A DNA stretch of 64,000 nucleotides from Sanderia malayensis (lineage: Eukaryota > Cnidaria > Scyphozoa > Semaeostomeae > Pelagiidae). The stretch is taken from NCBI GenBank assembly GCA_013076295.1, contig RQOL01000906.1:124001-188000 (forward strand). Reading direction: 5' to 3'. The notes beneath the pieces were generated by a model. The model was not told the DNA's origin. It did not search any database and worked only from the letters and a program-made list of their open reading frames with translations. Below, in pieces: positions 12,101 to 21,500 of the stretch (within the stretch, counting starts at the first letter, position 1; every line of letters starts with the position of its first letter). The translations under genes and the position numbers were made by a program.

Positions 12101-15100
12101 TTTTATAGAGTTTTCTGTTTGACTACACCTGGCATGCATTTTAAGTGATGGCTAACAAAGCCAAGTATTTTCACACTTGCTTGCTATTTCTATTTCGTTT
12201 CTACCTGTACATAACAGGACATAGCAGTCACTTTCCAACTTTTTGCTTGGTCAACAAAACATATCGGAAATATAAAGAAATATACTTCGCAACTTTTATA
12301 TATAGTTTATTGGCAGTAAAATTTTCGGACGGTAAAATTTTCGGATGCTAAAAATTTCGGACGGTTAAATTTTCGGACTGTATATTTGTCCGAAAATTAA
12401 ACCGTCCGAAATTTTTGGGGATTAATGTAGCTCCAGCACCTTTAGGGCGGCTTGCAGCATTTGCTTTGAAAATGCAAGTTTGCCTTTATCGGACAATTGC
12501 TCGAAGCATGGCAGGTGACATTTGATCCCTGTTACAAACCCTCGCTAATAAGTTACCTCTCTATTAGTGGTGTCATACCAAAGGGATGGATATTATGTCA
12601 TGTCCTTTTCAGGGTGTGTTACTACCATCATAAGCCAAAAAGCCGTATATATCATTGATATCATAACACCCTTAGCATTTTGGGAACACAAACGCCAATA
12701 GAAAATTTGAAAAAGAGCCCAATGGGTAATATAAACAAATTCACAATGTTTAAGAAAACAGGTCAAAAATGGCCAAATTTTAGGAATAGGCCAACCAATA
12801 ATTTTCTGGCAAACCAGCTATAAAACAGGCCAAAATAGTAAAATTTTACCTGCAAATAACAAATGGCAACTCTGTGCCTACTGGGAGGGGGAGTTTGGAG
12901 CCCAGGCCACACTCGTGCAAGAGCTCCAATGGGCTACCTGGCGAAATAAGTCGTGTTTCAGAAAGATGATTTACAATGTAACCCGGCCAGTATTAACCTC
13001 TGGGTCTTCTGAAATCATGAAAAGCTTATTAATTAATCATGAAAGCTCAAGAAAAAAAATCTTAAATAATATTTTCTGATCTCCTTCCCCTTTCCTCAGC
13101 AGTTACAACGTAGTATGTCACAACAAACAGTAGATTTTGAGAAAGTCTACTCAAATAGCACTTGAAAAAGATCCTTACTTTCAACTGCACATGTGTACCC
13201 TAAAATTCTGACTATTATGCAGACACATTTGCTGAAAACTAAATAATATATGTAGCCCACATAGCATCTTATATTGGATTACAAATGAATAAACTGGCTT
13301 CCAAATTATCAGTTATTTCCAATGATAACACTAATCAAAATGGGAAAGCTCATTAGAGATTCTGTCTGTGTAATATGGCTTCTTTACCATTTTTAGTCAT
13401 CTACATGCTGGTTCCTTGTAAAGTAGTTGTTCATGAAAAAAAATCCGGGCCAAAATATTCTATGCTACCAGTTCAGAGTTAGTGCAAATTTTTGTACCAT
13501 ACTGGGTTAAAGAGTTTCGTTTAGGCTATGAATAGTAACATCATGGACAAATGATGAGAACAATTTGAAAACCAAAAACAATACCCAGAAGCAGCTTCAA
13601 CAAGATATCAGTAGAAAAACTGTGGAAATATACCAGTGGAAAATTAAAACAAGTAGGCCTTGCCTCAATGTCAATGCACAAGATAAGATGAACCCAAACT
13701 GCAAGCATTAAGCTGGTTGAGATGTAAATTTCCAGAATGAAACACACTAAAAGCCACCAGAAATGTCAATAAACTGCAATGTGCAATAAGCTGTTTTCAA
13801 ATATGAAAGTACAAAATTAGGACCAATGAAATGAAAACTTGAACTTGAAAAAAGCTTGGTTTGCCTGTAAACGATGGCCTCTTGGCATGCAAATGGAAAT
13901 TTTCCTGTAATCAACAAGAATTAATCACTAGCTATATCTATGAACTGATACTTTCAACAAAAACTGTGAAAATATTTCAGGTATAACTTCATGTTCTCCA
14001 AAAAAGCAAAAAAACAAATTGAAAAGTGTCTAGGATAGAGCAATTCTTTTGCCTGTCCCAAGTAATCATTCTCTGCCACAATTACATAAATCACAAAATT
14101 TCCTTCCTAAATTGCCATTTTTTGTTCATTCAAGATTTTCTAACCTTCCATAATGAAAGACAAAGAGCATAATTTGGTTGTGCTACAAATAGTAATAGGG
14201 TAAATACAACAATGTTTTCATCTGCACTGTGTAGCTGCAGACCTGCCAACCTGGTTAAGTCAAAAACCTGGAGGTTATGGGGCCAACAATATTTTCAAGC
14301 CACGTAGCGCGCAGAGAGCAAGTTCTGATTAATTAATTAACCAGAGGCAGTTGGAAACGAGGTTGGTTCCGAATGCTGTGAGGCAGTTTCGAAGAATCAA
14401 AACAACGAACGTTGAAAGAAAGAAAGAAAAAGAAAAGAAGAATAATATTTATTTATTCATCAGTGACTGTCAAAATAAGGTTAGCTTTATGGAGAAGCTT
14501 AAAATGCAGCTAAAAGCTAAGAAGTTCAAGCTACAGTTGAAAGCAGCATCGTTTAATTGTGAACTTACTTAAAGTTACATCTTACCGGGAGATTTTCTGG
14601 TGTACCGTGAGGGCGGGGGAATCAGTGGCATACCGGGAGTCCCCCGGTCAAACCGGGGGAGTTGGCAGGTCTGTGGCTGGATCATTTTCAGAACACATCA
14701 ATTTCAAAAAAGGAATAGAAAACATAAGTTTTAACGGCTTAAACTAGTCTCAAATTTGCGGGGGTCAATTGAATTAGTGAAAATGTTAAGAACGTAAATT
14801 AATCCAGGGAAACACAACCTTATATTTTGATCTTGGAAAAAAATTGTAGCTAATTTAATTAATATATCTGACAGGTGACGTGTATTTCGTTTATTAATAG
14901 TCACGGTATGTATTAATTTTCGTTGTAAAATAAAATGTTGGTAACTCTGAATCCCCGGATTATATTCTGGACAACATGCTGATAGACAGTGTAGTGTGGG
15001 CCGAGGAGGGGGGACGGGGGGACGGGATTATATTCTGGACAACATGCTGATAGACAGTGTGGTGTGGTGGGGGTGGGGGGACTCTCAGATGATAAATTGG

Positions 15101-15169
15101 GGAGTCAAACTGTCATAACGAAAAAATATTGTTCTTGTAAACTCTTACCCCCGTTCCAATAGAACTCAT
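196..15169 (-). CDS. PSMA3: Proteasome subunit alpha type-3 (alpha-7), exons 1-7, 3' end off window
   Basis: This gene encodes a structural alpha-ring subunit of the 20S proteasome, which degrades proteins in cytosol and nucleus. Minus-strand coding exons are 15149-15169, 6171-6253, 3154-3277, 1051-1083, 832-900, 508-581 and 196-261. All are bounded by AG/GT sites and join in phase to give 156 residues of an expected ~255. Exon 1 encodes MSSIGTG. Exon 2 carries the proteasome alpha signature ([13 protein letters not shown]). Exon 3 holds [11 protein letters not shown] and DKHIGM, exon 4 AGLLADAR, exon 5 IAREEASDY, exon 6 [12 protein letters not shown] and exon 7 [10 protein letters not shown]. 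These match the order and text of animal PSMA3. The remaining ~100 residues, with the acidic tail, lie left of position 1. Intron 1 is about 8.9 kb and full of transposons. The gene is divergent from DLST. Identification is from remembered family sequence; exon boundaries are read directly. Confidence 0.95.
1781..2128. mobile_element. Small TIR element (MITE), family 1, copy A
   Basis: The left end TACACGTATTTTTTTATAAG is mirrored by the right end TTATAAAAAATGCGTGTA, with both terminal inverted repeats running into AGAAACT. The interior is non-coding and rich in TTCTTAAA motifs. A second member with the same ends and interior style lies at 10391-10793, so this is a dispersed non-autonomous family. 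Superfamily is not determined. Confidence 0.7.
2443..2479. repeat. Perfect 16-bp-arm hairpin
   Basis: The arm TTTCGGTCTCAAGAGA is followed by loop AGACG and the exact reverse complement of the arm. It lies inside PSMA3 intron 3. It could be the core of a palindromic MITE or a cruciform-prone site. No flanking terminal repeats were recognised. Confidence 0.85.
3567..4839. mobile_element. Non-autonomous PIF/Harbinger element with TCA target duplication
   Basis: Terminal inverted repeats of about 38 bp start GGGGCCGATTATATGAGAG at 3567 and are mirrored up to 4839, with one mismatch in the GCCCGGGCTGG part. TCA flanks both sides (3564-3566 and 4840-4842), matching the 3-bp target duplications of PIF/Harbinger. 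Internal subterminal copies of AGCCCGGGCTG occur near 4695 and 4780. The interior keeps only the start of a transposase. The element sits in PSMA3 intron 2. Confidence 0.85.
4194..4562 (+). pseudogene. Harbinger transposase N-terminal fragment
   Basis: This is an open frame of 122 codons. After a basic, Arg/Gln-rich start it contains [19 protein letters not shown] and [18 protein letters not shown], the typical N-terminal block of Harbinger-type transposases (W..NFRMT...F..L). A further block, [15 protein letters not shown], corresponds to the usual ALTLYYL helix. The frame is then lost, and related sequence continues in other frames to ~4640 ([19 protein letters not shown]). The DDE catalytic part is absent, so the fragment is inactive. 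It lies wholly inside the TIR-bounded element 3567-4839. Confidence 0.8.
5268..5345 (+). repeat. Iterated TTCATCACTGCACA motif
   Basis: Three close copies of TTCATCACTGCACA and one degenerate copy (GGTCATCCCTGCACC) lie within ~75 bp, separated by 6-9 bp. The spacing is irregular, so this is not a simple tandem array. It may be a remnant of a subterminal repeat cluster. Confidence 0.7.
5446..5600. promoter_or_regulatory. Promoter-like patch with ETS and NRF1 motifs in PSMA3 intron 2
   Basis: Tandem GGAAG cores (GTGGAAGCGGAAGTGGAAG at ~5446-5465) are followed by a perfect NRF1 palindrome, TGCGCATGCGCA, at 5565-5576 and by TGACGTC at ~5600. These are typical housekeeping promoter motifs. No coding exon was recognised next to it, so it may be chance, a relic promoter or an intronic element. 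Confidence 0.3.
6254..7289. other. PSMA3 intron 1, proximal part, no feature recognised
   Basis: AT-rich intronic DNA between PSMA3 exon 2 and the foldback element. It includes fragments that look like old dispersed repeats (AACCCTTTCCGTCCCA near 6801 and TCGAGCTTTACTCGTCTTC near 6565). No ORF of interest is present. Confidence 0.6.
7299..9863. mobile_element. Foldback element with 828-bp inverted arms
   Basis: The left arm (7300-8127) is the reverse complement of 8655-~9482, with only scattered mismatches and a variable microsatellite (CAT/ATT tract at 7839-7890 versus 8896-8945). The ~365-bp outer part of the right arm is then repeated directly at ~9490-9862, so the right side has a tandemly reiterated terminus. 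The outermost ends match (GGTAGTTCTAATCGCTG and its complement at 9846-9862). CTTTTTGCA flanks both ends (7290-7298 and 9864-9872), consistent with a 9-bp target duplication. This architecture resembles foldback or Mutator-like elements. No transposase is visible. Confidence 0.85.
8128..8654. other. Single-copy loop of the foldback element
   Basis: The 527-bp spacer between the inverted arms. It includes a (GAT)n-type tract at 8316-8358. A 63-codon frame at 8195-8386 turns that tract into an Asp-rich tail, and I do not regard it as a gene. No transposase signature is present. Confidence 0.7.
10391..10793. mobile_element. Small TIR element (MITE), family 1, copy B
   Basis: The ends TACACGTTTTTTTTTATAAG and TTATAAAAAAACGTGTA are inverted and resemble copy A at 1781-2128. 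The body again holds TTTCTTAA-type motifs. A second internal end-like motif (GGTTTCTTATAAACC at ~10756-10770) sits just inside the right terminus. Confidence 0.7.
10870..10988. mobile_element. 119-bp palindromic MITE
   Basis: TAATTGGATAAACTTTCGCG at the left is mirrored by CGCGAAAGTTTATCCGATTA at the right, with one mismatch in the outer part. The centre holds further TTCGCGAA and AATTTTCG motifs. It is short, non-coding and hairpin-forming. Confidence 0.7.
11692..12427. mobile_element. MITE with iterated TTTCGGAC motifs and TA target duplication
   Basis: Terminal inverted repeats of ~39 bp begin CATTAATCCCCAAAAATTTC at 11692 and are mirrored at 12427 with one difference. Both outer ends are flanked by TA, as expected for Tc1/mariner-type insertion. 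The TTCGGAC octamer-like motif recurs about seven times in the left ~130 bp and several times in the right ~110 bp, in both orientations. The middle is AT-rich and non-coding. Confidence 0.8.
12897..12968. repeat. Fragment of dispersed repeat R
   Basis: The text CTCGTGCAAGA..TCCAA.GGGC followed by AAGTCGTGTTTC matches the ends of the longer copies at 34569-34739 and 39628-39797. It is degenerate. Repeat R appears to be the terminal region of a Harbinger-like non-autonomous element (see 38970-39797). Confidence 0.5.
12969..14237. other. PSMA3 intron 1, distal part, no feature recognised
   Basis: AT-rich intronic sequence without convincing ORFs, inverted repeats or tandem arrays. Confidence 0.6.
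14238..14673. mobile_element. MITE with CAGACCTGCCAAC ends
   Basis: CAGACCTGCCAAC at 14238 and GTTGGCAGGTCTG ending at 14673 form perfect 13-bp terminal inverted repeats. GC-rich subterminal tracts (CCTGGAGG and CCCCCGGTCAAACCGGGGG, itself a small palindrome) lie inside. The body is 436 bp and non-coding apart from short chance ORFs. Confidence 0.65.
14957..15085 (+). repeat. Direct duplication next to the PSMA3 start
   Basis: GGATTATATTCTGGACAACA plus the following ~25 bp (to CAGTGTRGTGTG) occurs at ~14957 and again at ~15026, separated by a G-rich tract. The second copy also ends in a G-run. It lies in PSMA3 intron 1, 60-190 bp from exon 1, and may be a recent slippage or tandem duplication. 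Confidence 0.8.
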
Positions 15170-15535
15170 GCCTGCCAATTTTTGTCAGCAAAAAGAGTTA
15201 TTCAGTCGCTGGAATACTTTAACTTCTTGTACTTGGTTGCGGTAGGGAAGGTCTCGTCACCTTACCTTTCCACTTTTCAGTTTTTGGGCTTTGGCTGGCG
15301 CTGCGCGCTGGTGGTGTGGTGGGATTGTGTAGCTGCGCGCGTTACAACTGCGCATTGCCTAACTCGAAACGAGGTTGGTCAGCACGCTGTGATCTTGTCC
15401 TTCCCTCCCCTGAGAGAAATTGAGACACGCACGTCGCACGAACATATTTCTTTGTCCCATCCCAATCCCAACCCAAAGTTATGCTCGAAATAGTGGCGAA
15501 GGACTTGTAAAAACTCCCGGCACGGCAATCAAAAC
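15170..15535. promoter_or_regulatory. Probable bidirectional promoter of PSMA3 and DLST
   Basis: This 366-bp interval separates the PSMA3 ATG (minus, 15167-15169) from the DLST ATG (plus, 15536). It is visibly more GC-rich than the AT-rich surroundings, with several GCGC tracts around 15298-15360 (for example CTGCGCGCT and CTGCGCAT). These resemble NRF1 half-sites. I see no clear TATA box. Both genes are housekeeping, which fits a shared CpG-type promoter. The role is inferred from layout; no transcription start is visible in the sequence. Confidence 0.7.
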
Positions 15536-18500
15536 ATGGCTGCATGGAAATGTTCGAGAAGGTTTTACGCTGTAAGCAACCAACTTTCTTTGCTCAGGTA
15601 CCAAAGAATTTCCGGGCAGGTGAGTATAATGAAAGCATATGAAACGAAACCACGTAACAATACCGCGATCAATGTTGTTGGATGCATGTGGCCTAAGGTT
15701 GTGTTCTGGCAAATATAATTGTTTATGAATAGCGAACAAGGAAATTGAAATGCAAAAGTCACAGCCAGTATAATTACACTGGCGGACATTGAAATAGCCT
15801 GATGTGAATGTAAAATTGAGCAGATAAACTTCCGAAGGAAGCACAAATCCGGCGGGTGGGACACGTAATAGGCGGGGTGGCGGGTGGGACACGCGTAAAG
15901 GAGACTGGGCGAATTGATGCCTGGGTGGACGACTTGTGCCATCCCGAACCTTGAATTGTCTGTGAATAAAGATTTGTCAATTGTTATGTGGATAGTACTG
16001 GACAAGTCCTTGAACTTTTAGAACCCCTGTTTATATGACAAACATGTACATTAGTAGCACAAAAGCATTTTGTTGCCTGTTTTCACTTGACACTGGATAA
16101 AAAAAATGTTGGGGATTTGGAGAGTTTATTTTCAGCTGTGAATAGCCAAAAATTGTTGACAGAAACAATTGAAATTGAGTTATATTGCAAGTAGCCAGCC
16201 CAGAAAGTCATGTGGGTATAGTGAAAGGCAATACTGTTTATATTGACTTTTCTTGTAAAGTTTCATCTCTGTTTTATGCCCTGTTTTCTCAGCCCATCTA
16301 AAAACTTAATATGGATCTTTCCATATGTTTGCAAGGTTCTGCATAATTAAATATGCAGGTGAAGTAAGTTGCAGTTAAATATGTTGTAGCCAATTTTGAA
16401 CTGACTCTGAAAATCCTATTTTTATATAAGAGGTTCTTATAAATTCAAAAAATCACTATCTAATTCTCTTCAAGTTTTTTATTTTCAATAATGTAAGGGA
16501 ATGCAACCATTTATCAACATAATCACCGATTATATTTGCCACTTATGGACTACTTGCAATGGACTGTCGTTATTTTGTTTTTAAGCTGTTATAATAAATG
16601 TGAATATATATATTTCTCACACAATTTTTCAGGCACTTAAATCAACAAATTTGGCAACATCTTTCCAAGTGAAGAGCAGTGAGTTGATACTTTTTCTTCA
16701 TTTTATTGTAATCTTTTCTGATCTTCAAGGTCTTATTGCAACAAAACAAATGAGGTTATTTTTTTGGTAAACCTAGTCGAGTTGATCATACAATTTTCTT
16801 CAGAATCAAAATTGATTCACAAGCTTGCAAAATTGCACTGCTACAAGCATGACATCATAGCTATGACACACTTCAAGTTTTGTATTGAAGTATGTGTTGC
16901 TTTTATAACTCAATAAACAGCTTATAAAGCAAATGATTTTCTCCCAGGTTAAGAAAAGTAAACTACAGTTGACATCCGCTTACTCTAACTCTGAATGGAA
17001 ATCGAAATTTTATTCAGTAAGTGAATGTTCAACTAAGCGGATGCCCGGATTTTTTTTATCCAAATTAGTTGATTTGAGGCAGGAAAGTAGAATAAAATAA
17101 CAGTATTTTACTTTCTGGGGGGGGGGCTGAAACGGCTCGTGCCATGTAAAAATAAAGGGTCTAACAGTCAACCTTGGTGACGGTGAAGGAATGAAAGTTC
17201 CTTGTGAGCTAAAATTTGAAGGAACAAGGACGTTTATAGATGCTCTACAGGGACAATTGGCTACCAACAGAGCAAATTTCAACTGTATGATTGCAAATTT
17301 TAAATAGTTTTAAATTTGCCAGTTTGAGGGGAATGAGGGCTTGCTTATAAACGAGGAAGGCTGGTTGAATTGGGGGTGTTTTGTCGTGGACATTACACTT
17401 CGGAAAGGTGATTAGCCGCATCGATAAGTGGAGACAAACAACGCGGACTTAACTGGTCAGTGTTGTGGGTTAATGTCGTGTAGTGATTTATATATCACAT
17501 GTGGCTGGAAGACACAGCTGCAATATTCGGCATAACTTTGCAATTTATTATTACACTCAGAGATGTTGCAATGCACAATGACTCCAAATGGACAAATAAC
17601 AAAATTTGTTTTTCCATATTGGCCCCGATCCGCCAAAATTATTATTGTTGCTGAATTTCACTGTTGATAGCAAATCGTGGACCCTTTTCCTTCGTAAAGT
17701 TACTCCCCTCGGTCTCAAGTGCCGAGAAACATCTTTGAGCCACGTGCTGGGTTGACTCTCTTGGTTTTTCTCCCGCGTAACTGTCAAGATGCTTATCACT
17801 GGTATCCCTGTATGGCTGACGTGCTGAGAGTCCAAACTCCTGAAGTCGCCCTGGTTCTTCTGCTGACATGCAAATGAGAAGCGAGTCCTCGGTATTGAAA
17901 TCGGCTGAAAAACTCCATTTGGTCTACTGAAATGTAAATGTCGTATTTTGATTTTCCCTGTTGAAATAGGCGCCTTGCTGCAAGCTTCTGTTGGCTGTTT
18001 GTAGGAGCCTGCAGCAATATTCTTGCTTGTGACAGATATATACTGGCGTCTTCCGGAAATTTAACGAGATGGAAAATACTCGACTATTACTCGACTTCTA
18101 AAGCTAGGGAAAAAGGAAAAAGGAATCACGAGGTGTGGTCACATCGAGAGGAAGGACCAGGGTCGCACTGCTTCGATTAGTCTAGCTATTCAGTGGACCC
18201 TTTGTGCTTAGCACATAAACCAATACCTTACAAAGATAGTAAGCGTATTTGCCTATCAATCAATCATTCAATCAAGCTTTCCCTATAAGGTACGACAACG
18301 GGTAATGCTGTCTCGGTAACCCTCTAATGATTAAAAACAAGGTATTATAATGAACAATAATAATTTTGGCAGGACCGGTACTCCATATTTACGTTGCTCA
18401 AGATAATCAGTAAAGATCAAATTTTCATTTTCGGCAACAAATGGAGAAGTGATTTTTCGTTGCAGGAGGCCTTTAAGTATTACAATGCACTTTCCAATAA

Positions 18501-21500
18501 ATATCTCCTTAATTTATATTTTGTGATCCTATTGTAAAGTATGTAATCACAATTTATTTATCTTTGTTCACAGCCCATTATCAAGATCAAGACAGATCAA
18601 TCTTTAAAATGTAATTATAATTTTCATTACATGGTTCACAACTTTTTGAGATAAATCTTCTAAGGGTGAAATTCACTGTTTATTAAATATTGATGTGAAT
18701 TGCTTATATTTCTTTCCTTTGCTCCAAAAGCGATTTCAGATATTTGTTATTATTTAATCATAGGGACCGGCACCATCCATTTATCAGAGGAAGATTTAAA
18801 TGGTTTACTGTAACATCTTGTTGCTGTGAGTAATATATATCACTGAGATCATGTAGAAATCTACACGTAATATAAAGGCACAAATTCTATATGTTTAATT
18901 ATATTCCTTCCTTAAGTATATTAAGTATATTCCACGAATTCTTATATGTAAAAATATATTCCTTCCACAACCATAGCAACATGGTGAGGTGACCAATTAC
19001 CATATATTGGCCCGTGTTGAGATTTCATGTTAACGCAAAGCAAAATAGGCCAACCGAGTTGAACTCAGCCCGTGTTAAACTCAACACGGGCTGAGATTTC
19101 TTATGTAAAGGGCCTCTGAGTTTTGACAGCATCGCTTAGGCTAAGGTTAAACGTCGCGCTTCTCATGTGCCGAACTTAATTGTTGAATTAAGTACATGAA
19201 AAGCTCGACGTTTAACTCAATTAAGTTCGACAGAATTGATTAAGCGCGACAGAATGTATTTGGCTCGACTCATCCAGTCGAGCTACACGGCAAGAGCGCG
19301 ACAGCAAGATAAACGTCGAGCTTTTCATGTGCTGAACTCAATGCATTAATTATTTACGGGATGAATGCGAGGCTGGGCATGCGCAAACTCTATTTAAAAA
19401 ATGCGCGAAAGTTGTTTTTCTGGTCACAGAAAATTAACATGGCGTGCTTTGCAAAAGAAGTCGATTATTGCGAGTCTTGTATGGGCGAAACAAAGTACGT
19501 TTGTATTGACTGCGGTATTCCTACCTGCAATAAATGTTGTACTGAAGAATTGGACGAGGAGACAAGAGGTTGGATCCCATTTAGAAGTGTTGGCTACTGC
19601 ACAATTTGCAGGCCAAAGGCAAGAAAGCTCATCCCACCACCACCACCGCAGTTGCTACCAAATGGTGATGGTAAAGCATTATCAATGGCAGAAAGGTATG
19701 TTAAATATGCTGAAGACCTATATGTTATTTTGTTGGATCAATTTTTGTGGCGTTTTTTATACTTTTTATTTCAAAATCTATATGATGGTTTTGACTGTTT
19801 TATCTGTGTCTGGTTAATTGGTTCAATCAAGTGTGGTGGGGATAGTGGTGGGGATGGGGGCAGGTCAAATCCTTTGGAGTTAAAATTGTGGGTTTTTGAA
19901 AAACATTTTTAATTTTAGTGATGACGCAAACCAAAGTGATGATGATGTAGCAAGTGAGGAAGATGAGCCACCTGCAAAGGCTTCATCAAAGAAGAAAAAG
20001 AGGACTGGGAGAAAAACAAATTGGCCAGAAACTATATTGATTGACTTTATTGATATCATAGTAACATCTGAATATTTCAAGAAAAAACTTATTTTTCAAA
20101 ATACCAAAAATCAGAAAAATGCTGAAGTCTATGGCAAAGTTTTGAAAGAGCTGAAATGCCGTGCTCTTGCAAGAAATGAATCTGTTAACTTCACTGTTGT
20201 CCAGCTCCGGAACAAATTCAAAAAAGTTGAATTAGTCAAAACAAGGGATAGCTGTCAACCTGAACAAGCTATTGAACCAATGGGGGAAGGTGATGAGGTT
20301 TCTAATTCTCCCACTGGCTCTTCTTCATGTCAAAATGAAAATTTTTTGTTCCAACTAAAAAGCCTTGTAAAAAGCCTGGTAAAGAAAGTCAATTTCAAGA
20401 GTTGTTGGCTGTTATGAAAACTGTAGCTGAGAAAGATCCTCTTCAAAATTTTTTCACATTTGCAAGAGAGCAAGAAGAAAGGGAGAAACAACATGAACTT
20501 GCATTGGTCAGGCTGCTGATGAGTCAACCAGCGCAAGTTCCATTGATGAACCAGCCTTATAGCTCACCATACATGATGAGCACACCAATGCAGCAATATT
20601 CAAATTCTGCTCGAGCAAGAGTAAATGCACAGAGCCAGGCACCCATAGACGAACCAATAGAAAACTTCATGAATCAAATCAATCATGTTGTTGAGACAGA
20701 TGACTGCAGTAAAACTTTTATGTCTTTGTAACTTGTTATTATAATATGTCAACATAACTTTAAAAACAGAACAATAATGGAACAAAACATTTTAATTTAG
20801 AAAATGTGGATCAGTTTTATCTGTATGAGTTGTCCAAAATATTAGAGCTGCCTTTATTTCATCTTTAGCTCATTTGCAACTTTGACTTCAAGAGCCCTTC
20901 TAACTTTTGTTGCCCTGTTTTCATTAGCATTAAAAACTTTGCGACTTGAATTCATTAATAAAAGGTCACAGATTGTAGCCCTATCTCTCTTTTCACTGGT
21001 GGTTGGATCCATTGTCAAGTCAAGTTTTGAAGGTATTGTGTCTCCACAATCCAAACATATGTTGTGCAAAACCAGACATGCCAAAGTAGCCATTTTCATT
21101 TCATATACATTGCTTTCAGATTTTCGCAGTAAAAATCTCCACCTGCCTTTCAACTGCCCGAACGCACCCTCTATCACCATTCTAGCACGACTGAGTCTAT
21201 AGTTGAAATACCTTTCAGTTTTGGTCAACACAGCATTAGTGTATGGTTTCATCAAAAATGTTTCAAATGGGAAGGCAGAGTCCCCCAGTATGAGTGGTGG
21301 TATGGAAACCTTCTCTATTTTCTGACAAAAGTCTGGGATCACTTTACCATCCTTAATGCTAGACCACAGTGAAGTTTACTGCAAAATTATTGAGTCGTGA
21401 GAATTCCCTGGGAATCCACAACTTCCCCAAACGAAGCGGTACTTAGCATCCACAAGAGCCATTAGAATAATCGAATAAAAATTCTTAAAGTTGTGGTACT

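Noticed and set aside
15342..16005. Minus-strand ORFs of 67-146 codons over DLST exon 1
   Set aside because: They overlap the promoter and the DLST first exon and intron 1, are in competing frames and lack splice or domain evidence.
17557..18017. Three overlapping minus-strand ORFs of 73-92 codons in DLST intron 2
   Set aside because: They are in different frames with no domain, no convincing splice sites and no similarity I can name.
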